A stretch of 64,000 nt of DNA, from NCBI GenBank assembly GCA_002471665.1, contig DKQK01000040.1:186001-250000 (forward strand), written 5' to 3'. The stretch is from Gammaproteobacteria bacterium UBA7310 (GTDB taxonomy: Bacteria; Pseudomonadota; Gammaproteobacteria; Pseudomonadales; Ketobacteraceae). The position numbers and the translations under genes were made by a program. Below, one piece after another: positions 16,858 to 26,418 of this stretch (the first letter of the stretch is position 1; every line of letters starts with the position of its first letter). The notes beneath the pieces are model-generated. The model saw only the letters and a list, made by a program, of their open reading frames with translations, made no database searches and was not told where the DNA came from.

Positions 16858-17508
16858 GTGTTGTTCAAATACTTACTAGCTGTGTTGTTGCTTGGCGTAT
16901 CGGCGTGCAGTTCCAATTCGTATATTGCCAATACCTCCACTGATGCACTGGACAGTCTGTCCCCGGTTGGCAGCCGCCAGGTGAGCCGAGAGCAACAACT
17001 GGTCCTGGCCAGCCACTACCATATTGAGGTGGGTTACGCGGCTGACGGCCTAAGAAGTGAGGACATTACGGACTTGAACCGCTTGGCTCGGGATGCCCTG
17101 GCGCGGCATCTGCGCCGTTACTTCGCCCATGTGGAGGTTGCGACGACGCCGCAGACTCTGCAGCAGGCTTTACGTACCGCGGCCAGTCATTCCGCTCAAC
17201 TGCTGCTGTTCCCCAGAATTGAAAACTGGCCGAATATCGAGCCTATCCGGTTGCGCGAGTGTCAGGACGAGGAAGGTAACGTCATGACCAGCCTGGGGCA
17301 GTGTGAAGAGAAAGACGAGGCCCAGTCGGATGAGCTGGTAGTGGTGGTGGGGATTTACGATGTCCTCTCCGGAAAACATCTGGATTCTGTTCATGCCCGC
17401 TCCCGACGCGGGGTGGCAGCCTATCTCTATGAAGACAGTGAGCAGGAACTGGAGGTCTTGAACCAGTTGATGGTGCAGCGCCTTGCGCCTAACGCTAGGC
17501 GCTACTGA
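16858..17508 (+). CDS. DUF4823-type lipoprotein
   Basis: 216 residues, starting at GTG 16858, 5 bases after CAGGAG. The signal peptide FKYLLAVLLLGVSAC has a lipobox LGVSAC with Cys at about residue 17, and the residue after it is Ser, which predicts outer-membrane sorting. The rest resembles the DUF4823 family seen in Pseudomonas: LNRLARDALARHLRRYFAHVEV, AAQ/S-HSAQLLLFPRIENWPNIE and VVVGIYDVLSGKHLDSV. Its function is unknown. It is followed after about 200 bases by the hybrid kinase and shows no sign of being in its operon. Confidence 0.78.
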   Translation: MLFKYLLAVLLLGVSACSSNSYIANTSTDALDSLSPVGSRQVSREQQLVLASHYHIEVGYAADGLRSEDITDLNRLARDALARHLRRYFAHVEVATTPQTLQQALRTAASHSAQLLLFPRIENWPNIEPIRLRECQDEEGNVMTSLGQCEEKDEAQSDELVVVVGIYDVLSGKHLDSVHARSRRGVAAYLYEDSEQELEVLNQLMVQRLAPNARRY

Positions 17509-17705
17509 GCGTTATGCATCTGTCACTGATTGATGGTAACATTTGTTTTGTCCAACAGTAGCACAAGGCAGAACAACAAGGCGTCGGCAACATAACACTG
17601 TAATCTTGTTCAACCACGTTTGGGTACCAGGGATGTACGCTTCGATCATTGCGCACTATGTATATGTGACATTGGCCGCCATTGCCGGTCAGGGGGACCT
17701 CACCG

Positions 17706-20138
17706 GTGAAGCAGCTGTTTGACCGGCTATCGGTTGCCAATAAACTGGTTTTGATTAACCTCGTGGTGGTGGTGGCGGCGCTGGCTTCCGCGTTCCTCTT
17801 TTTTCTTTTCTCTGAGCGGGCTGAGCATCGTGAGCATTTTGTGGATGATCTGCGAACTCACAGCAGCATCATGGTGCAAAGCCTGATACCGGCTCTGGAA
17901 TCCGGCGATGAAGCGTTGGCGCAACGGATACTGGACGCCAACAGCCATGAAGATAGTGTTATCGAAGCCATTTTGTTTGATCAGCAGCGCCGGGTTGTGG
18001 CCTATTACAACCGCAATCGCCGGCCCCTGGCAGAGACGGATTACGCCTATCTGTACGGCGGCCGGTTACAGTGGCCCGGCGATAACAGCAGTTCGGTGGT
18101 GTTTTCGCGGGAAGGGGTTTTCCTGTTCCAGCAGATTGAATACGGTGATGGACTGCTGGGGGGGTTGTTTTTACACTCATCCCTGGCGGGTATCAATGCC
18201 ACCAAAAACTATACGTATTGGGTCTTTCTGGTGGTGTTTCTGGTGGCACTGCTGGTGTCGCTGTTGATTATCCGGCGCATGATCTCGGTGGTGGCCGAGC
18301 CCATCCATAATCTCTTGAATGCTGTAAACGAAGTCAGAAACGATGGTAATTATGCCGTGCGCGTTGAGGGGCATATGCAGGATGAGCTGGGGGAGCTGGC
18401 AGAAGCGTTCAACAACATGTTGCAGGCAATAGGGGAGCGCGATGCGGAGTTGAGCAAGCAGCATCTCAAGCTTGAAGCGGAAGTGCAGGAGCGAACGCAG
18501 GAGCTTCGCATTACCAATGAAAACCTGGAAAAGACCGTAAAAGCCCTGCAACAGGCCAATCGGGCCATTCGGATCTCTGAAGAGAATAAACGCATTGCCG
18601 AAGCCAGCGCCCGCGCCAAGGCACATTTTCTTGCCAATATGAGTCACGAGCTGAGAACACCCATGAACGGTGTTCTGGGCATGCTTTCCCTGCTGCACGA
18701 TACGACATTAAGCGAAGAGCAGCGCGAATATCTGGATGTGGCCTACGAGTCCGGTCATGTTCTGCTGGAACTCATCAATAACGTGCTGGATTTGTCTAAG
18801 ATTGAGCAAGGCAAGCTGGTATTGGAGAGCATCCCCTTCGATTTGCGGCAATCCATAGAGGAGGTGCTTTCCATTCTGGCTGAACCCGCCCAGAGTAAAG
18901 GCCTGGAATTGGCTTTGGACTGGACGCCCTTCACACCCACCCGGGTCATCGGTGATCCGGTACGATTTAAACAACTGTTACTGAACCTTATCGGCAATGC
19001 GGTGAAATTCACCCCCAGTGGCCATGTGATGGTGACGTTTCGCTTGGTGGGAGACTTCGGTTCCCGTAAGCGCTACCGGTTTGAAATCTGTGACACTGGT
19101 GTGGGCATCAAAGATGAGGTGTGTAGCCTGATTTTTGAAAAATTCTCGCAGGCGGATGCTTCCACCACCCGTGAATACGGAGGCACTGGGTTAGGGCTCG
19201 CGTTGTGCAAGCAATTAACCCGCCTGATGGAGGGAAAGATCGGCGTGCACAGTCAGTATGGTCAGGGCAGCACATTCTGGTTTGAGGTACACTTCGAAGA
19301 GCAGGACAATGTGGCGGGAGCAGAACGAGTACTGGCGGCAGAGTCGGCGGCATTGCTGTTGCTGGAGCCTGATCGTGCGGCGCAGTCCAGCTTTGCATCG
19401 TATCTGGGGGCAATGGGAGCCCGTACGGATGCGGTGATGGATATGGAGAGCTTTGTGGGGCGCTTGGAATCCAGGGAAAAAGATTACCACGGCGTCATTA
19501 TGAGTATGAATGCTGGTGTCGACGTGATTCGCTCCATGCTCGCCGCCAGTATTGTTACCCAGCGCTTCAACAATGTGCAGATCATGATAAGCGGTACTAC
19601 CTACCAAAGACAGGCACTGACAGCAGAAGAACGGTTGCAGCACAGCTTTATTTGCAAACCACTGCGCTATGACCGCTTGCTTGCCGTATTAGAGGATGCC
19701 ATCGGGGATAAAAAAGCCCAATTGCAGGTCCAACCTACAGACAGCAACATTGTTTCACTCTCAAACAGGAAACTGTTGGTGGTGGAGGATAACCTGGTGA
19801 ATCAACAGGTGGCGCGGGGGCGATTGGAAAAAATGGGATTTGATGTTCATGTTGCGGAAAATGGTGCCACTGCGTTGGAAATGCTGAATCAGGAGCGTTA
19901 CGATTTAATCTTTATGGATTGTCAGATGCCGGTCTTGGATGGTTACCAGGCTACCCGCCGCATTCGTGAAACGGAGCAACGGGAAGCGTCCACAAGAATT
20001 CCCATCGTCGCGATGACCGCACATGCTATGGCCGGTGATCGTGATCAGTGCCTGCGGGCGGGGATGGATGATTACGTTTCAAAACCATTCAAAACAGAAG
20101 AACTGAAATCCATACTGGAACGCTGGCTAAACCAATAG
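17706..20138 (+). CDS. Hybrid sensor histidine kinase with receiver domain
   Basis: 810 residues from GTG 17706, chosen because AGGGGG lies 9 bases upstream; a TTG at 17682 is in frame. Order: membrane segment 1 (about 12-35), CHASE8-like periplasmic sensor (about 36-160), membrane segment 2 (about 163-187), HAMP, coiled coil, HisKA with phospho-accepting His in NMSHELRTPMNG (His314), HATPase with GTGLGLALCKQL, a degenerate receiver-like domain (about 530-660), and a C-terminal receiver with Asp738 in FMDCQMPVLDG and the Lys in YVSKPF. No HPt domain is present. BarA/GacS has the same plan plus HPt. It precedes a DUF1285 gene by 20 bases. Confidence 0.93.
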   Translation: MKQLFDRLSVANKLVLINLVVVVAALASAFLFFLFSERAEHREHFVDDLRTHSSIMVQSLIPALESGDEALAQRILDANSHEDSVIEAILFDQQRRVVAYYNRNRRPLAETDYAYLYGGRLQWPGDNSSSVVFSREGVFLFQQIEYGDGLLGGLFLHSSLAGINATKNYTYWVFLVVFLVALLVSLLIIRRMISVVAEPIHNLLNAVNEVRNDGNYAVRVEGHMQDELGELAEAFNNMLQAIGERDAELSKQHLKLEAEVQERTQELRITNENLEKTVKALQQANRAIRISEENKRIAEASARAKAHFLANMSHELRTPMNGVLGMLSLLHDTTLSEEQREYLDVAYESGHVLLELINNVLDLSKIEQGKLVLESIPFDLRQSIEEVLSILAEPAQSKGLELALDWTPFTPTRVIGDPVRFKQLLLNLIGNAVKFTPSGHVMVTFRLVGDFGSRKRYRFEICDTGVGIKDEVCSLIFEKFSQADASTTREYGGTGLGLALCKQLTRLMEGKIGVHSQYGQGSTFWFEVHFEEQDNVAGAERVLAAESAALLLLEPDRAAQSSFASYLGAMGARTDAVMDMESFVGRLESREKDYHGVIMSMNAGVDVIRSMLAASIVTQRFNNVQIMISGTTYQRQALTAEERLQHSFICKPLRYDRLLAVLEDAIGDKKAQLQVQPTDSNIVSLSNRKLLVVEDNLVNQQVARGRLEKMGFDVHVAENGATALEMLNQERYDLIFMDCQMPVLDGYQATRRIRETEQREASTRIPIVAMTAHAMAGDRDQCLRAGMDDYVSKPFKTEELKSILERWLNQ

Positions 20139-20158
20139 GACTTTTCAACAGGTACATC

Positions 20159-20725
20159 ATGAACGACAAGCTCAATCTTAATGATCTGGCCGACAAGGTT
20201 GAACAGACCGCAGAGACGGAAAAAAAACTGCCGCCCCTGGAAAAATGGAATCCCCCGTTTTCCGGGGATCTGGATATGCGAATCCAGCGGGATGGTAAGT
20301 GGTTTTATCTGGGCTCTGAGATCAAGCGCCAATCCCTGGTTAACCTGTTTTCCACAATACTGTGGCGGGAGGGTGATGAGTACTTCCTGGTCACACCGGT
20401 GGAGAAGTACCGGATTCAGGTTGAAGATGCGCCCTTTGTGGCAGTGTTGGTGGAGCAGGTAGAAGAGCAGCAGGGGCCGGCGCTGCGCTTCCAAACCAAC
20501 GTCGGTGATTTTGTGGTGGCGGGGGAAGATCATCCAATTCGGGTGGATGTGGATCCTGAAAGTGGCGAACCAGCGCCATATATTCTGGTGCGGAAAAATC
20601 TGGAGGCGCTTATATCACGCAATGTGTTCTATCAATTGGTGGACCAGGCTGAGGTGGGCTCCGGTGATGGCAATGAGTTGTTCATAGACAGTCGCGGCTG
20701 TCGTTTCAGTCTCGGGCGCTTTTAG
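20159..20725 (+). CDS. DUF1285 family protein
   Basis: 188 residues, cytoplasmic. PPLEKWNPPFSGDLDMRIQRDGKWFY (shown in part) and GSEIKRQSLVNLFSTIL are the hallmarks of DUF1285, a beta-rich family common in Pseudomonas and relatives with no established function; EYFLVTPVEKYRI and FVAVLVEQVEE follow. It starts 20 bases after the kinase stop, so cotranscription is likely. A bidirectional terminator follows. No catalytic residues can be proposed. Confidence 0.85.
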   Translation: MNDKLNLNDLADKVEQTAETEKKLPPLEKWNPPFSGDLDMRIQRDGKWFYLGSEIKRQSLVNLFSTILWREGDEYFLVTPVEKYRIQVEDAPFVAVLVEQVEEQQGPALRFQTNVGDFVVAGEDHPIRVDVDPESGEPAPYILVRKNLEALISRNVFYQLVDQAEVGSGDGNELFIDSRGCRFSLGRF

Positions 20726-20765
20726 CGGATATCGAGTTTGGGCAGGGCTTCCCGCCCTCCGCAAA

Positions 20766-20799
20766 AAAAAAGAGCAGGTATAGTACCTGCTCTTTTTTT
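20766..20799. terminator. Bidirectional terminator between DUF1285 and ETF-QO genes
   Basis: GAGCAGGTA / TACCTGCTC (20772-20780 and 20784-20792) with a 3-base loop, flanked by an A-run on the left and a T-run on the right, so it can terminate transcripts from both convergent genes. Confidence 0.93.
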
Positions 20800-20823
20800 G
20801 GGCCCGTTTATCTACATGCTGGT

Positions 20824-22464
20824 CTACATGTTGGGATAGTTGGGCCCACCGGTACCTTCAGGAACCACCCAGTTGATGTTCTGACTGGGGTCTTTGATGT
20901 CACAGGTTTTGCAGTGTACGCAGTTTTGCGCGTTGATCTGAAAACGCTTACTGCCGTCTTCATTATCCACCACTTCATACACGCCTGCCGGACAATAACG
21001 TTGTGCTGGCTCAGCCCATTTCTCCAGGTTAACCTCGATGGGAATGGACGGATCCTTCAACTGCAGGTGGCAGGGCTGATCTTCTTCGTGATTGGTGTTG
21101 GATAGAAACACCGAACCCAGCTTGTCGAAGCTCAACTTGCCATCAGGCTTGGGGTAGTTGATGGGTGAGTAGTTGGCTGCCGGTTTGATGCAGGCATAAT
21201 CCGGTGTGGTGTCGTGCAGGTTCACCGGCAGTTTGCCATTGAAAATATTCTGGTCGATAAAGTTGAACGCGGCCCCGATAAAGGTGCCGAATTTGTGCAT
21301 GGCGGCACCAAAGTTACGGCTGCGGAACAACTCATCAAACACCCAGGAGCTTTCGAACTTGCTGGTGTACGCAGTCAGCTCGGCTGGAGGGGTGTCCTGT
21401 GCCAGTGCTTCAACCACGGCTTCGGCTGCCAGCATGCCGCTCTTCATGGCAGTGTGAGTGCCTTTGATCTTGCTGAAGTTAAGTGTGCCGGCGTCACAAC
21501 CAATCAACAGACCACCGGGGAAGGTCATTTTGGGCAGTGAATGCAAGCCACCTTTGATAACCGCCCGTGCACCGTAGGAAACGCGCTTGGCGCCCTGCAG
21601 GGTGTCGGCAAACAGCGGATGATGTTTCATGCGCTGGAATTCGTCGAACGGGCTCAGGTAGGGATTGTCATAGTTGAGATCCGTAATGAGACCCACCACC
21701 ACTTGATTGTTTTCCGAGTGATACAGGAAGAAGCCGCCGGTGGCACCGTTTTCGGCCAGTGGCCAGCCGGCGCCATGCACCACCAGGCCTTCCTGGTGCT
21801 TGGCAGGGTCGATATCCCACAGTTCTTTGATGCCGATGCCGTAATGCTGGGGATCTTTGCCCGCATCCAGCTTGAAGTGCCTGATCAGCTCTTTGCCCAG
21901 ATGGCCGCGGCAACCTTCCGAGAAAACAGTATATTTTGCGTGCAACTCAAAGCCGGGCTGGTAGCTTGGCTTTTGCTCACCGCTCATGGAAACGCCCATA
22001 TCACCAGTGGCTACGCCTTTGACGCTGCCGTCTTCGTTGAACAGAATTTCAGCGGCGGCAAAGCCGGGGTAGATTTCAACGCCCAGGCCTTCAGCCTGCT
22101 CGGCCAGCCAGCGGCAGACGTTGCCCAGGCTCACAATGTAGTTGCCATCGTTGTGCATGGGCTTTGGAATGCCAAAATGGGGAACCTTGGACGCCTTGCT
22201 GTCACTGGTCAGAAAGTAGACTTCATCGCCTTTAACCGGGACGTTCAGGGGAGCCCCCAACTCTTTCCAGTTGGGAAACAGCTCGTTCATGGCACGGGGT
22301 TCGATGACGGCACCGGACAGGATGTGGGCTCCCACTTCGGACCCTTTCTCCACCACACAGACGGTGATTTCCTCGTTCAACTGTTTCAGTTTACATGCAG
22401 TCGACAGTCCGGCAGGACCCGCACCCACGATGACGACATCATATTCCATCGATTCACGTTCCAT
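20824..22464 (-). CDS. Electron transfer flavoprotein-ubiquinone oxidoreductase
   Basis: 546 residues. ETF-QO passes electrons from reduced ETF (fed by acyl-CoA dehydrogenases) to ubiquinone at the inner membrane. The N-terminal FAD loop VVIVGAGPAGLSTACKLK, LSGAVIEPRA, and the C-terminal 4Fe-4S ligands CPAGVYEV and NCVHCKTCDIKDP are present, followed by the usual GPNYPNM end. The length is normal. AGGAGA lies 7 bases before the ATG at 22464. The partner ETF alpha/beta genes are not in the window. A strong promoter lies about 120 bases upstream. Confidence 0.97.
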   Translation of the reverse strand: MERESMEYDVVIVGAGPAGLSTACKLKQLNEEITVCVVEKGSEVGAHILSGAVIEPRAMNELFPNWKELGAPLNVPVKGDEVYFLTSDSKASKVPHFGIPKPMHNDGNYIVSLGNVCRWLAEQAEGLGVEIYPGFAAAEILFNEDGSVKGVATGDMGVSMSGEQKPSYQPGFELHAKYTVFSEGCRGHLGKELIRHFKLDAGKDPQHYGIGIKELWDIDPAKHQEGLVVHGAGWPLAENGATGGFFLYHSENNQVVVGLITDLNYDNPYLSPFDEFQRMKHHPLFADTLQGAKRVSYGARAVIKGGLHSLPKMTFPGGLLIGCDAGTLNFSKIKGTHTAMKSGMLAAEAVVEALAQDTPPAELTAYTSKFESSWVFDELFRSRNFGAAMHKFGTFIGAAFNFIDQNIFNGKLPVNLHDTTPDYACIKPAANYSPINYPKPDGKLSFDKLGSVFLSNTNHEEDQPCHLQLKDPSIPIEVNLEKWAEPAQRYCPAGVYEVVDNEDGSKRFQINAQNCVHCKTCDIKDPSQNINWVVPEGTGGPNYPNM

Positions 22465-22582
22465 AGCGTGTCTCCTCTGGCAAGCCTATGGATAAATGTA
22501 AGGAGGGCGGCCGAACAGTTGGCCCAATCTGGATGGCCCCAAGTGCTGATGATTGGGGGCGCCCGCTAATTCAAACGGGCGT

Positions 22583-22611
22583 ATTATAGGAGAGAAGTAA
22601 AACAAAACCAA
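22583..22611 (-). promoter_or_regulatory. Strong sigma-70 promoter of the ETF-QO gene
   Basis: On the minus strand TTGGTT (22606-22611), a 17-base spacer and a perfect TATAAT (22583-22588). The transcription start would be near 22576, inside an inverted repeat GCCCG / CGGGC (22561-22565 and 22576-22580), giving a leader of about 110 bases. The inverted repeat at the start point could be an operator or an early RNA hairpin. Confidence 0.75.
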
Positions 22612-22626
22612 TGAATTGCGCAGAAT

Positions 22627-24390
22627 TCAATGTTTCATTTGGTTGCCGGAACTAACCCGTTTTGGCTCGGCATCCAGTAGTGGAAGCTGGATCAGGCCTT
22701 CCAGGGTGGCGTTCATGAACCATCCGCTGTGGCTGAATCGATACTGGTTGTGATAACCGAACAGCCAGGTACCGACGGTGTCACCGGGCTCCAGATGAGT
22801 ACTGATGGCCATCATTTCCACTTGGTGATCACCTGCGCCCCTGAGGGGCGTTACCTGGTCGCTGACTAATTCATAGTAACGGCCCCTGGCCCTTTTTACC
22901 GCCACACCCAGAAACACCATGGGGTCAGCCTCCTGGCTGGCAAGATGCCCCCGGAACAGGGGGATGCCCACCATATTCTGGGGCTGTTGGGCCACATAAA
23001 GCGGGGTGAAGGCAGGGCGCAGCGTGCCGGAGTTGTTATGGGTGGCAAGCGTTGGGGAGCGGTCCGTGGGGGTAAACCATCCCAGCATGCGCTCCAATGG
23101 CCACAGAGGCGCTTCAAAAAATCCAGTAAAACCGGAGCGTATCTCGCTGGGGGGAACGGTGAAGGTTCTTCCCCCGCGTTGAACATGGCTCAGGACAATG
23201 CCCCTTTGGTAGTCCTGGGTCAGGCACAGGGAGGGAATGTGGTCGGCTTTGCCGGTAATGCCCTTCAGTTTCTCGTCCAACCAGTCCACTACCACCTGGG
23301 TAAGCTCCAGGGTTTGGTTGCCACAGTGCACCACCGGTTCGATTTCATACCCCGGGGTGGGAAAGGACCACTGGGTAAACGGCAGTAGATGGCCTCCCTG
23401 GGTACCAATCAGCCTGACATCCCGGCCACTCTGCTCCAGGCAGGCTTTGTTGCCAAGGGCTTCGTTGATGGGAAAGGCCACATCCCGAAAGCCCTGTATA
23501 AGCAGGGTATCGGCGCTGACCTGAGTGTAATCTGAGCAGTAGGATTTTGGTGATCTCTGGTTGAGGTAGTCTTCTATTTCAGGCCCTAATTCTCCGTCCC
23601 TGGCGTCCCAGTATGAGCGGTTGATGATGGGATCCATGGACCCGGGGTGCAACGTGTTACTGACCATGAGCAAGGTGGTGAGCCAGCCACTTTTGGGAAC
23701 CGTGTTGGGGGCCAAACTGGCGGGAAAATCGTACCAGGTGGTAATGGGAATCATGGCATCGATGCGGGGTTCATTGCGGCTATTGAGCAGCATGGCGCCA
23801 CCGCTGTAGCTTTCACCCAGGGTACCGATCAATGGATCACCGGAAGGGTCGCGGCTGATTCGAACCAGGTTTTCCAGTGACCAGTCGATCACTGTGCTCA
23901 GATCGATTACCTCGTGCTGGGGAGACATCAGGCGATTGATGTCACTGCTGTCGCCATGTCCCCGCTGATCGTAACTCACCACCCAGTAACCTGCTTTCCA
24001 GGCTTGCAGTGCGGCTTCGCCACTGAACACCAGCTGACCGTAAACACTGATCGGCCCTGACATGCGAAAAATACCGAAACCATGGCTGTGAATGACCAGT
24101 GGCGCAGTTTGACCGGGTTTCAACACTGGCTGAAACACGGTTGCGCGAAGTTGTTGGCCATCATGGGTGGTAATCGAAACGTCGTAATAGTCGGCCGGAA
24201 TCGCCGTGTTTTGTTGCAGGTAGTGAGGGCCTTCCGTAGGCACACTGGCGCAGCCAATGAGGGCGATAACCATGCTGACGGCAATTGCCAACTGATTGAT
24301 AACTATAGCCAGTATCCTTTTTAAGCCGGAATTAGGCCGGTTTTGGCCAACGCTGCAAAGGCGCTTTTGGTAAGTTGTAATGGAGGTCAT
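22627..24390 (-). CDS. Exported CocE/NonD-type (S15) alpha/beta hydrolase, probable lipoprotein
   Basis: 587 residues from the ATG at 24390 (the frame is open further to 24492, but only a GTG start exists there). About 25 residues precede a hydrophobic stretch ILAIVINQLAIAVSMVIALIGCAS ending in a lipobox-like LIGC, so it may be a lipoprotein with a long n-region. The hydrolase core shows VIHSHGFG, YDQRGHGDS, the nucleophile in GESYSGGAML, and a C-terminal jelly-roll typical of X-Pro dipeptidyl-peptidase/CocE enzymes. Substrates of such enzymes are esters or peptides; here unknown. It is divergent from the FadL gene, which suggests a link with lipid uptake. Confidence 0.78.
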   Translation of the reverse strand: MTSITTYQKRLCSVGQNRPNSGLKRILAIVINQLAIAVSMVIALIGCASVPTEGPHYLQQNTAIPADYYDVSITTHDGQQLRATVFQPVLKPGQTAPLVIHSHGFGIFRMSGPISVYGQLVFSGEAALQAWKAGYWVVSYDQRGHGDSSDINRLMSPQHEVIDLSTVIDWSLENLVRISRDPSGDPLIGTLGESYSGGAMLLNSRNEPRIDAMIPITTWYDFPASLAPNTVPKSGWLTTLLMVSNTLHPGSMDPIINRSYWDARDGELGPEIEDYLNQRSPKSYCSDYTQVSADTLLIQGFRDVAFPINEALGNKACLEQSGRDVRLIGTQGGHLLPFTQWSFPTPGYEIEPVVHCGNQTLELTQVVVDWLDEKLKGITGKADHIPSLCLTQDYQRGIVLSHVQRGGRTFTVPPSEIRSGFTGFFEAPLWPLERMLGWFTPTDRSPTLATHNNSGTLRPAFTPLYVAQQPQNMVGIPLFRGHLASQEADPMVFLGVAVKRARGRYYELVSDQVTPLRGAGDHQVEMMAISTHLEPGDTVGTWLFGYHNQYRFSHSGWFMNATLEGLIQLPLLDAEPKRVSSGNQMKH

Positions 24391-24495
24391 TCGTCTTAAA
24401 TCTTGTGGCTTTGTGCGGGTGGTTTTCGGATTCGAACAATTCCCTGGCTTGAAACAGGCCGAAACTTGGTAAGAAAGGGATTGTGAACACACTAT

Positions 24496-24538
24496 AATCG
24501 AAAATATAATGTTCGGAAATGATTTAAATCGAATATTT
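24496..24538. promoter_or_regulatory. Pair of direct repeats in the hydrolase/FadL divergent region
   Basis: AATCGAAAATAT (24496-24507) and AATCGAATATTT (24527-24538) repeat AATCGAA at a distance of 31 bases, close to three helical turns, within a strongly AT-rich stretch between the two divergent genes. They could be binding sites of a regulator acting on one or both promoters. I do not find confident -35/-10 boxes. Confidence 0.35.
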
Positions 24539-24607
24539 TGTTTTCGTTAAAGGGTGTTTGCCACCTGCAAAATGAAAACACAATAATAATAATTGAGAAG
24601 TCAGATT

Positions 24608-26269
24608 ATGAGCCCAAACCCGGTGCGTTCTGCATTATTGATGTGCGGAATCAGTTGTACGCTATTGTTGCCCACTCAATCCCATGCCCAGCTGGCGCAA
24701 AATATCTTTATCGGTAACCCAAAGGCACTGGCTTTGGGCAATGCAGTAACGGCGGATCCCCCTGGCATCGATGCCATCCACTTTAACCCCGCCGGCCTCG
24801 CCAAGCTGCGCGGGCGGCAGTACGAGATCAAGGGCATTGCCGCGGATTTCTCACTGAAAGCGGAGTTTTCACCCGGCCCTGAATTGCAGACCGCATTTGA
24901 ACTGTTCCCGGAGACCCTCTCTGATCCGCTGGTGAATGGGCAGACCAGTGAGCTTTCGGGCACCTCCGTGATGCTGCCTTTTTTCGGCCTCACGGAAATA
25001 CCGGCACTATTGGCGGCCACCGGTGGTGCCAGTTTTGAAGTGGAAGAGCAGAATATGGTGCTGGCTACCGGTGTGTTCGCGCCGATGTTGCTGGGCTTGA
25101 AACGGGAGCCTGATGATCCCGGTATTTATTCCGGGGAGGAAGTGGGGATCACCCGCTTAACCTATTTCTCACCGTCGGTGGGCTATCGCATCAGCGACAC
25201 CCTGTTTGTTGGTGCAGCGCTCAATTTCAGTTATGTGGGGGTGGGCCTGAATTTCGATATGCGGCTACCCAATTTCACCTTTGGTGCATTTGATACGCTG
25301 CAGCAGGGTGGCTGTTTTGATCCGGACGGCAGTATTGTCTCCAACCCCCTGAATGACATCATCTGCCCCCAGGATCTGGAGGATCCGGCTCGTTTATCGC
25401 CCTTTCAGGGAATGGCGTACATCGAGGCGGAATTTGAGCGGCCCCTGTCCACCACCTTCAATGTGGGGGTGTTGTGGGATGTGCAACCCTGGCTGAGCCT
25501 GGGAATGGTGTACATGAGCGGTGCGCGGGACCGCATTGATGGCGATGTGCGTATTGACTATTCCCCGGGTGTGCAGGGGTTTGTCAATAACCTGGCCCAA
25601 GACCCTACAGTGGTGGGGCTGATTGCCAGAGGCGTGGGCCTGGAGGAGATCTCAGTGGATGAAACCCCTGCCAGCCTGACCCTGGAGTACCCCCAGCATT
25701 TTTCTGTCGGGGCATCCATCAAGGTCACACCCCGCCTTAAAACCAACATCGATATCAAGTGGACCGATACAGCGGTGTGGGATGAATGGAATATCCAGTT
25801 TGAGGAATCCGTGCAGTTTCTGGGGGTGCTGGGAGCCATTGTTCAAAGTCTGGATCAGGGCACAACAGGGGGGTATCTCGGCGCCGACAGCCTGGTATTA
25901 CCCAGAGACTACGAAAGCGTGTGGACCTGGGCCATCGGCTTCGAGTACCAGTACACTGACCGCCTGGCGTTTCGCCTCGGCTACGAACCCCGCGGCAGCT
26001 CCATTCCGGAAGATAAGCAGGATCTGTTCGTGCCGATTGGGGATACCAAGCTCTACTCCACTGGTTTTGCGTTCCACTGGTCCAGGGACACCTTTATTGA
26101 AGGCTCCCTCGGCTACGTGCATTCAGAGCAGGATATTCCCTCCAATGGCAGTACCAATTCCACTTCCACAGCCATCGATAATTTCATCTATAACCCCTAT
26201 GCCGGCTACAACATGAAAACGGAGTTAAAGGTGATTGTGGGTGAAATCAGCATCCGCTCTACCTTTTGA
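24608..26269 (+). CDS. FadL/TodX-family outer-membrane hydrophobic compound transporter
   Basis: 553 residues, start ATG 24608 after GAGAAG. A signal peptide ends near QSHA|QLAQN. The mature N-terminus ALGNAVTADPPGIDAIHFNPAGLAKL contains the NPAG(A/L)A motif diagnostic of FadL, the hatch domain of a 14-strand barrel; the protein ends in Phe (ISIRSTF), the usual outer-membrane barrel signature. The family takes up long-chain fatty acids, alkanes or aromatics by lateral diffusion. It is longer than E. coli FadL (about 446), with extra acidic loops near residues 210-290. A terminator follows. Confidence 0.92.
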   Translation: MSPNPVRSALLMCGISCTLLLPTQSHAQLAQNIFIGNPKALALGNAVTADPPGIDAIHFNPAGLAKLRGRQYEIKGIAADFSLKAEFSPGPELQTAFELFPETLSDPLVNGQTSELSGTSVMLPFFGLTEIPALLAATGGASFEVEEQNMVLATGVFAPMLLGLKREPDDPGIYSGEEVGITRLTYFSPSVGYRISDTLFVGAALNFSYVGVGLNFDMRLPNFTFGAFDTLQQGGCFDPDGSIVSNPLNDIICPQDLEDPARLSPFQGMAYIEAEFERPLSTTFNVGVLWDVQPWLSLGMVYMSGARDRIDGDVRIDYSPGVQGFVNNLAQDPTVVGLIARGVGLEEISVDETPASLTLEYPQHFSVGASIKVTPRLKTNIDIKWTDTAVWDEWNIQFEESVQFLGVLGAIVQSLDQGTTGGYLGADSLVLPRDYESVWTWAIGFEYQYTDRLAFRLGYEPRGSSIPEDKQDLFVPIGDTKLYSTGFAFHWSRDTFIEGSLGYVHSEQDIPSNGSTNSTSTAIDNFIYNPYAGYNMKTELKVIVGEISIRSTF

Positions 26270-26300
26270 TATAACCCGTAGCAGGGTTGAACGGGAAAAA

Positions 26301-26335
26301 GGCACCTATACGGTGCCCTTTCAGTTTTTGATGAC
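26301..26335 (+). terminator. Probable terminator after the FadL gene
   Basis: GGCACC (26301-26306), a 5-base loop and GGTGCC (26312-26317), preceded by five A and followed by CTTT and further on TTTTT. A moderate intrinsic terminator about 30 bases after the stop codon. Confidence 0.65.
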
Positions 26336-26418
26336 GCTATTTTGAGGCGCTCATTTTCGGTCTGATATTTCATTTCCCGTTAATTATGAACCGATTTGGT
26401 GAACAGGAAAATCTAGCC

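Noticed and set aside
21541..22569. A 342-codon open frame on the plus strand opposite the ETF-QO gene
   Set aside because: Antisense to a strongly conserved gene, no family resemblance and no independent ribosome-binding site.
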